Under the pieces are notes generated by a model, which was given only the letters and a program-made list of their open reading frames with translations, was not told the origin of the DNA and made no database searches. From an uncultured Collinsella sp. (GTDB lineage: Bacteria > Actinomycetota > Coriobacteriia > Coriobacteriales > Coriobacteriaceae), in contig CALULJ010000009.1 of the NCBI GenBank assembly GCA_944321445.1, forward strand, positions 1 to 64,000: a stretch of 64,000 nucleotides of DNA, read 5' to 3'. A program made the translations under genes and the position numbers. Below, piece after piece: positions 61,423-64,000 of this stretch (position 1 is the first letter of the stretch; each line of letters starts with the position of its first letter).

Positions 61423-62161
61423 CGTGATCGATTACGTTCCCGGCGATACCCTGCTGCACCGCCTGAACCCTGTGACCAAGCTCGCGCTCGCGGCTGCCAT
61501 CATCGCGGCGACGTTTTTGGCCAACACCTACGCTGCACTCGTGGGGCTGCTCGTGCTCACACTGCTACTCGCCGCTTACGCCGGCGTGTTCGGACGCTTG
61601 GCGCGCCTACTGAAGCTCCTTGTGCCCATCGCACTCATCATGCTCGTGCTGCAGCTCGTCTTCGTGCGCGGCGGCGACACGCTCTTTTCCTTCGTGACCG
61701 ATGAGGGCCTCATCACCGGCGGCAAGGCGTGCCTGCGCCTGCTGGGCGTAGCGCTGCTGCTCGTGCTCATGCTCATGGTCACCAAGCTCACCGACCTCGC
61801 CAACGCTTGCGTCGAGAAGCTGCACATCCCCTATAAGTACGCGTTCACCTTCACCACGGCGCTGCGCTTCGTGCCGGTGTTCTCGCAGGAGATGAACGCC
61901 ATCATGGAGGCGCAGACCGCGCGCGGCGTGCAGTACGACACCAAAAACCCGTTCAAGAAGATGCAGCTCATGCTGCCGCTGTGCGTGCCGCTGCTTATCT
62001 CGAGCGTGAGCAAGACCGATGCGACGGCCCTTGCGGCCGAGCAGCGCGGCTTCTACCTGCGCACGCGCGCGAGCAGCTACCGGCGCTATCCGTTTGCTGC
62101 GCGCGACATCGTCGTCTTCGCGCTATGCGTGGCGCTGATTGTGGGAGGTATCGTCCTGTAG
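61415..62161 (+). CDS. ecfT: ECF transporter transmembrane component EcfT
   Basis: This 248-residue protein begins at a GTG (61415) overlapping ecfA by 8 bases. It has YVPGDTLLHRLNPVTKLALAA at the N-terminus, four to five membrane segments, and the cytoplasmic coupling-helix signature in QTARGVQYDTKNPFKKMQLM, followed by a second Arg-Gly element in LAAEQRGFYLRTR. These Ala-Arg-Gly motifs dock into the ATPases. A terminator follows the stop codon. Confidence 0.95.
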   Translation: MLNVIDYVPGDTLLHRLNPVTKLALAAAIIAATFLANTYAALVGLLVLTLLLAAYAGVFGRLARLLKLLVPIALIMLVLQLVFVRGGDTLFSFVTDEGLITGGKACLRLLGVALLLVLMLMVTKLTDLANACVEKLHIPYKYAFTFTTALRFVPVFSQEMNAIMEAQTARGVQYDTKNPFKKMQLMLPLCVPLLISSVSKTDATALAAEQRGFYLRTRASSYRRYPFAARDIVVFALCVALIVGGIVL

Positions 62162-62192
62162 GCGCGACTGTGCGACAATGGGTCCTGTCAGT

Positions 62193-62239
62193 GAAGGCGG
62201 GCGCGTCCCAGCTTTTGGGCGCGCCTGCCTTCATTTTTG
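62193..62239 (+). terminator. Terminator after ecfT
   Basis: GAAGGCGGGCGCG (62193-62205) pairs with CGCGCCTGCCTTC (62220-62232), with an inner TCCCA/TGGG stem, followed by ATTTTTG. It lies 31 bases after the ecfT stop codon. Confidence 0.88.
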
Positions 62240-62264
62240 TTTCACCCAACCGCAGGGAGCAGCC

Positions 62265-63197
62265 ATGTCCCACGAGCCCATCGTGTCTTCGTTTCTCGAC
62301 GAACGCGTTTCTGTCGCATACGATTCCGCAGTGGCCGATCGCATATTCGATGGCTACCGCGCGGCGTGCGACCGGCCCGTCACGCTACGCGCCAACACCT
62401 TAAAGGCAACCGCCTCGGACGTTGCCGCTGCCCTTGAGGACGCGGGCATCGCGTTCGAGATGGTCAGCTGGTATGGCGACGCATTCGTCCTGGCAGACGG
62501 CGTGCGCGAGCGCGCGGTGTGGGACCTCGATATCTACCAGCAAGGCGGCGTGTACCTACAAAGTCTTTCGTCCATGATGCCGCCGCTCGTCCTTGAACCG
62601 TACCGCGGTGCCGACATCCTGGACATGTGCGCCGCGCCGGGCGGCAAAACAAGCCAAATCGCCGCGCTCTCCGGCGGGGCGGCGCATATCACTGCCTGCG
62701 AGATGAACGGCCCGCGCGCCGAGAAGCTCACCTATAACCTGGAGAAGCTCGGTGCGCGCAACGTCCAGGTCATGCGAACCGACGCCCGCAGGCTCGATGA
62801 GTTCTTCTCGTTCGATCAGATCCTGCTCGACGCGCCTTGCACGGGGTCGGGAACTGCATGCGCGGGCGACGAACGCGCCGCGAAGCGCATTACCGAAGCG
62901 CTGCTCAAAAAGGTAACCCGTTCGCAGCGCGCATTGCTTGACCGCGCGCTCACCGTGCTTAAGCCGGGCGGCACCCTCATCTATTCAACTTGCTCGATCT
63001 TTCCCGAGGAAAACGAGGAACAGGTTGCGACCGCGCTCAAGCGCCACCGCGATTGCGAAGTCAAGCCCGTAGATACCCTTGCATTCGACGGCGCCGACGC
63101 GCCCGATATCCTACCGGGACGCATCGAGGGCACGCGCACAATCTGCCCCTCGCGTCTCTACGAGGGTTTCTTCATCGCGAAGATCGTCAAAAACTAA
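62265..63197 (+). CDS. RNA (cytosine-5)-methyltransferase, RsmB/RsmF (NOP2/Sun) family
   Basis: This 310-residue SAM enzyme has TLRANTLKATASDV, the SAM motif LDMCAAPGGKTSQIA, a DILLDAPCTGSGT-like ILLDAPCTGSGTACAG with one catalytic Cys, and STCSIFPEENEEQV with the second catalytic Cys of the NOP2/Sun family. It methylates cytosine C5 in rRNA or tRNA. It is shorter than RsmB/RsmF because the N-terminal NusB-like domain and C-terminal RNA-binding part are missing, so the exact target is open. The ATG at 62265 follows GGGAGC. Confidence 0.92.
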   Translation: MSHEPIVSSFLDERVSVAYDSAVADRIFDGYRAACDRPVTLRANTLKATASDVAAALEDAGIAFEMVSWYGDAFVLADGVRERAVWDLDIYQQGGVYLQSLSSMMPPLVLEPYRGADILDMCAAPGGKTSQIAALSGGAAHITACEMNGPRAEKLTYNLEKLGARNVQVMRTDARRLDEFFSFDQILLDAPCTGSGTACAGDERAAKRITEALLKKVTRSQRALLDRALTVLKPGGTLIYSTCSIFPEENEEQVATALKRHRDCEVKPVDTLAFDGADAPDILPGRIEGTRTICPSRLYEGFFIAKIVKN

Positions 63198-63214
63198 CAT
63201 GTACCACAAACACG

Positions 63215-63273
63215 AAGCGCGCCGGAGCGAATACGGTCGGACGTTCATCGACCGCATGCGCCCCGGCGCGCTT
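63215..63273 (+). terminator. Long hairpin after the rRNA methyltransferase gene
   Basis: AAGCGCGCCGG (63215-63225) pairs with CCGGCGCGCTT (63263-63273), enclosing a second CGGTCG/CGACCG stem, followed by TGGTTTGG. The plus gene and the small minus-strand gene converge here. Confidence 0.6.
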
Positions 63274-63293
63274 TGGTTTGGATTCATCATTCC

Positions 63294-63467
63294 CTAGCGC
63301 CTGTGCCCGCGCTCCCTTTCGCGCAGGATCTCCTGTTCGCGCTGCTGTTCTTTACGCGCCTTGCGGGCGGAGACAATGGAGTACACAATCGCCGCGACCG
63401 CGATGGCACCGATGCAGAGAGCGACCGGAATCACGACGTCCGAAACCATCGTGTCCATCATTTCCAT
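63294..63467 (-). CDS. Small single-pass membrane protein of unknown function
   Basis: This 57-residue frame has a short N-terminus (MEMMDTMVSDV), one membrane segment (VIPVALCIGAIAVAAIVYSIV, about 11-31), then a highly basic and acidic helical tail rich in Arg, Lys and Glu. I do not recognise the family. The composition is typical of small membrane regulators or tail-anchored partners. GGTGA lies just upstream of the ATG at 63467, and an in-frame extension to 63506 is possible. It could also be chance, given the high GC content. Confidence 0.45.
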   Translation of the reverse strand: MEMMDTMVSDVVIPVALCIGAIAVAAIVYSIVSARKARKEQQREQEILRERERGHRR

Positions 63468-63650
63468 GCATCTCACCGCCAATCGACATCGTGCGCGCCC
63501 GCACATCGGACCCGCTTTGCGTTGGAAGCTTACCAGACCCGCGCTTCCGCGACCGCGTCATGAGCCATCGCTCGCAAAAGAACGACACCAATAGACGTTT
63601 TGTCAAGACGGCAACGTGCCCTGTAGGCCATCACCCAGAAAGGCAAAGAC

Positions 63651-63811
63651 AAAAATGCGAGTTTTGGTCACGTGCATAGAGCGCTTCTTCAAATACGGCC
63701 AAAACGGCCGTATTTTTCTGCTCACTTTCCTGCCCGTTTGCGACGACCGATGCATAAAACCTCAATGGCGCTTGGTGACACCCCGAACCCATGACCAAAA
63801 CTCACTTTTTT
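63651..63811. repeat. Possible MITE-like element with about 20-bp imperfect inverted ends
   Basis: The left end (GAGTTTTGGTCA, 63659-63670) is repeated inverted at 63790-63803 (TGACCAAAACTC), with flanking A-rich or T-rich bases also related. Inside lies a perfect 10-bp hairpin, AAATACGGCC with GGCCGTATTT (63691-63715), followed by TTCTG. A second inverted pair (TGCATAAAAC at 63751, GTTTTATGCA at 63880) overlaps it. I see no convincing gene from 63468 to 64000. Confidence 0.6.
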
Positions 63812-64000
63812 GGCTTCGGAACCCCGGGCTATCGGGACCGGCAAAGAATCTGCATACACTATTCGGCTGTATTTAGCTCGTTTTATGCATAGCCTCATCG
63901 ATATGAACCATGTTGTTTCCAATTGGGTGAAACAACCCCGCTGCCAAGCTGAGCCCGCGGCACTGCCTGTGACAGCGCACACGCACGAACAGCACCCAGC

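Noticed and set aside
63722-63982. 86-codon minus-strand open frame at the right end
   Set aside because: It lies over nested inverted repeats, has no ribosome-binding site and no recognisable domain, so it looks like a translated repeat element.

Overview
The window is a high-GC, densely coded bacterial chromosome segment with no phage and no transposase gene. Several features point to an actinobacterium of the class Coriobacteriia, with a Collinsella-like gut anaerobe as the best guess. These are DivIVA, SepF and YggT beside a dcw (division and cell wall) cluster, [FeFe]-hydrogenase maturases, an arginine deiminase pathway, pta/ackA acetate metabolism, a UDP-galactopyranose mutase and a serpin. 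The assignment is by gene content and protein character only; no database search was possible.

Layout. Positions 1-7.9 kb, minus strand: a partial YigZ protein, a DUF47-PiT phosphate uptake pair behind a Pho-box-like promoter, RNase P RNA, divIVA-yggT-sepF-yggS, phoU and pgeF. Positions 8.1-24.2 kb, minus strand: the dcw cluster, transcribed mraZ-rsmH-ftsL-ftsI-murF-mraY-murD-ftsW-murG-murC-murB-ftsQ-ftsZ, with a recognisable promoter and TGGG-repeat operator upstream of mraZ. murE and ftsA are absent from it. Positions 24.7-32 kb, minus strand: xerD-pyrG, a DUF1846 gene, ornithine carbamoyltransferase and arginine deiminase. Positions 32.3-40 kb, plus strand: polyphosphate kinase, an orphan DUF559-like nuclease-fold gene bracketed by palindromic repeats, an RNA uracil methyltransferase, a DJ-1 family protein, maf and an S58 peptidase. 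Positions 40-44.3 kb, minus strand: hydF, hydG, hydE and a TM1266-like regulator. Then follow a membrane-anchored serpin (+), a glf-glycosyltransferase pair (-), pta (+), malQ, a toxin-antitoxin pair, ackA, a HIT protein, xseB-xseA, a zinc peptidase and RNase D (all -), and a diacylglycerol-kinase family gene (+).

The most informative system is at 58.7-62.2 kb (+). A 22-codon leader peptide carries three consecutive Trp codons. It is followed by mutually exclusive antiterminator and terminator helices, then a TrpP-like substrate-binding membrane protein, a double-ABC ATPase and a transmembrane EcfT protein. This reads as a tryptophan-specific ECF transporter under classical ribosome-mediated attenuation.

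The second theme is non-coding. The gaps hold many long, near-perfect inverted repeats: a 68-bp perfect palindrome, 41-bp and 40-bp inverted repeats, two MITE-like foldable elements and a 36-bp tandem repeat. Several share GTCCCC / AAGTG-type motifs and look like a REP/MITE-type family that also occupies terminator positions.
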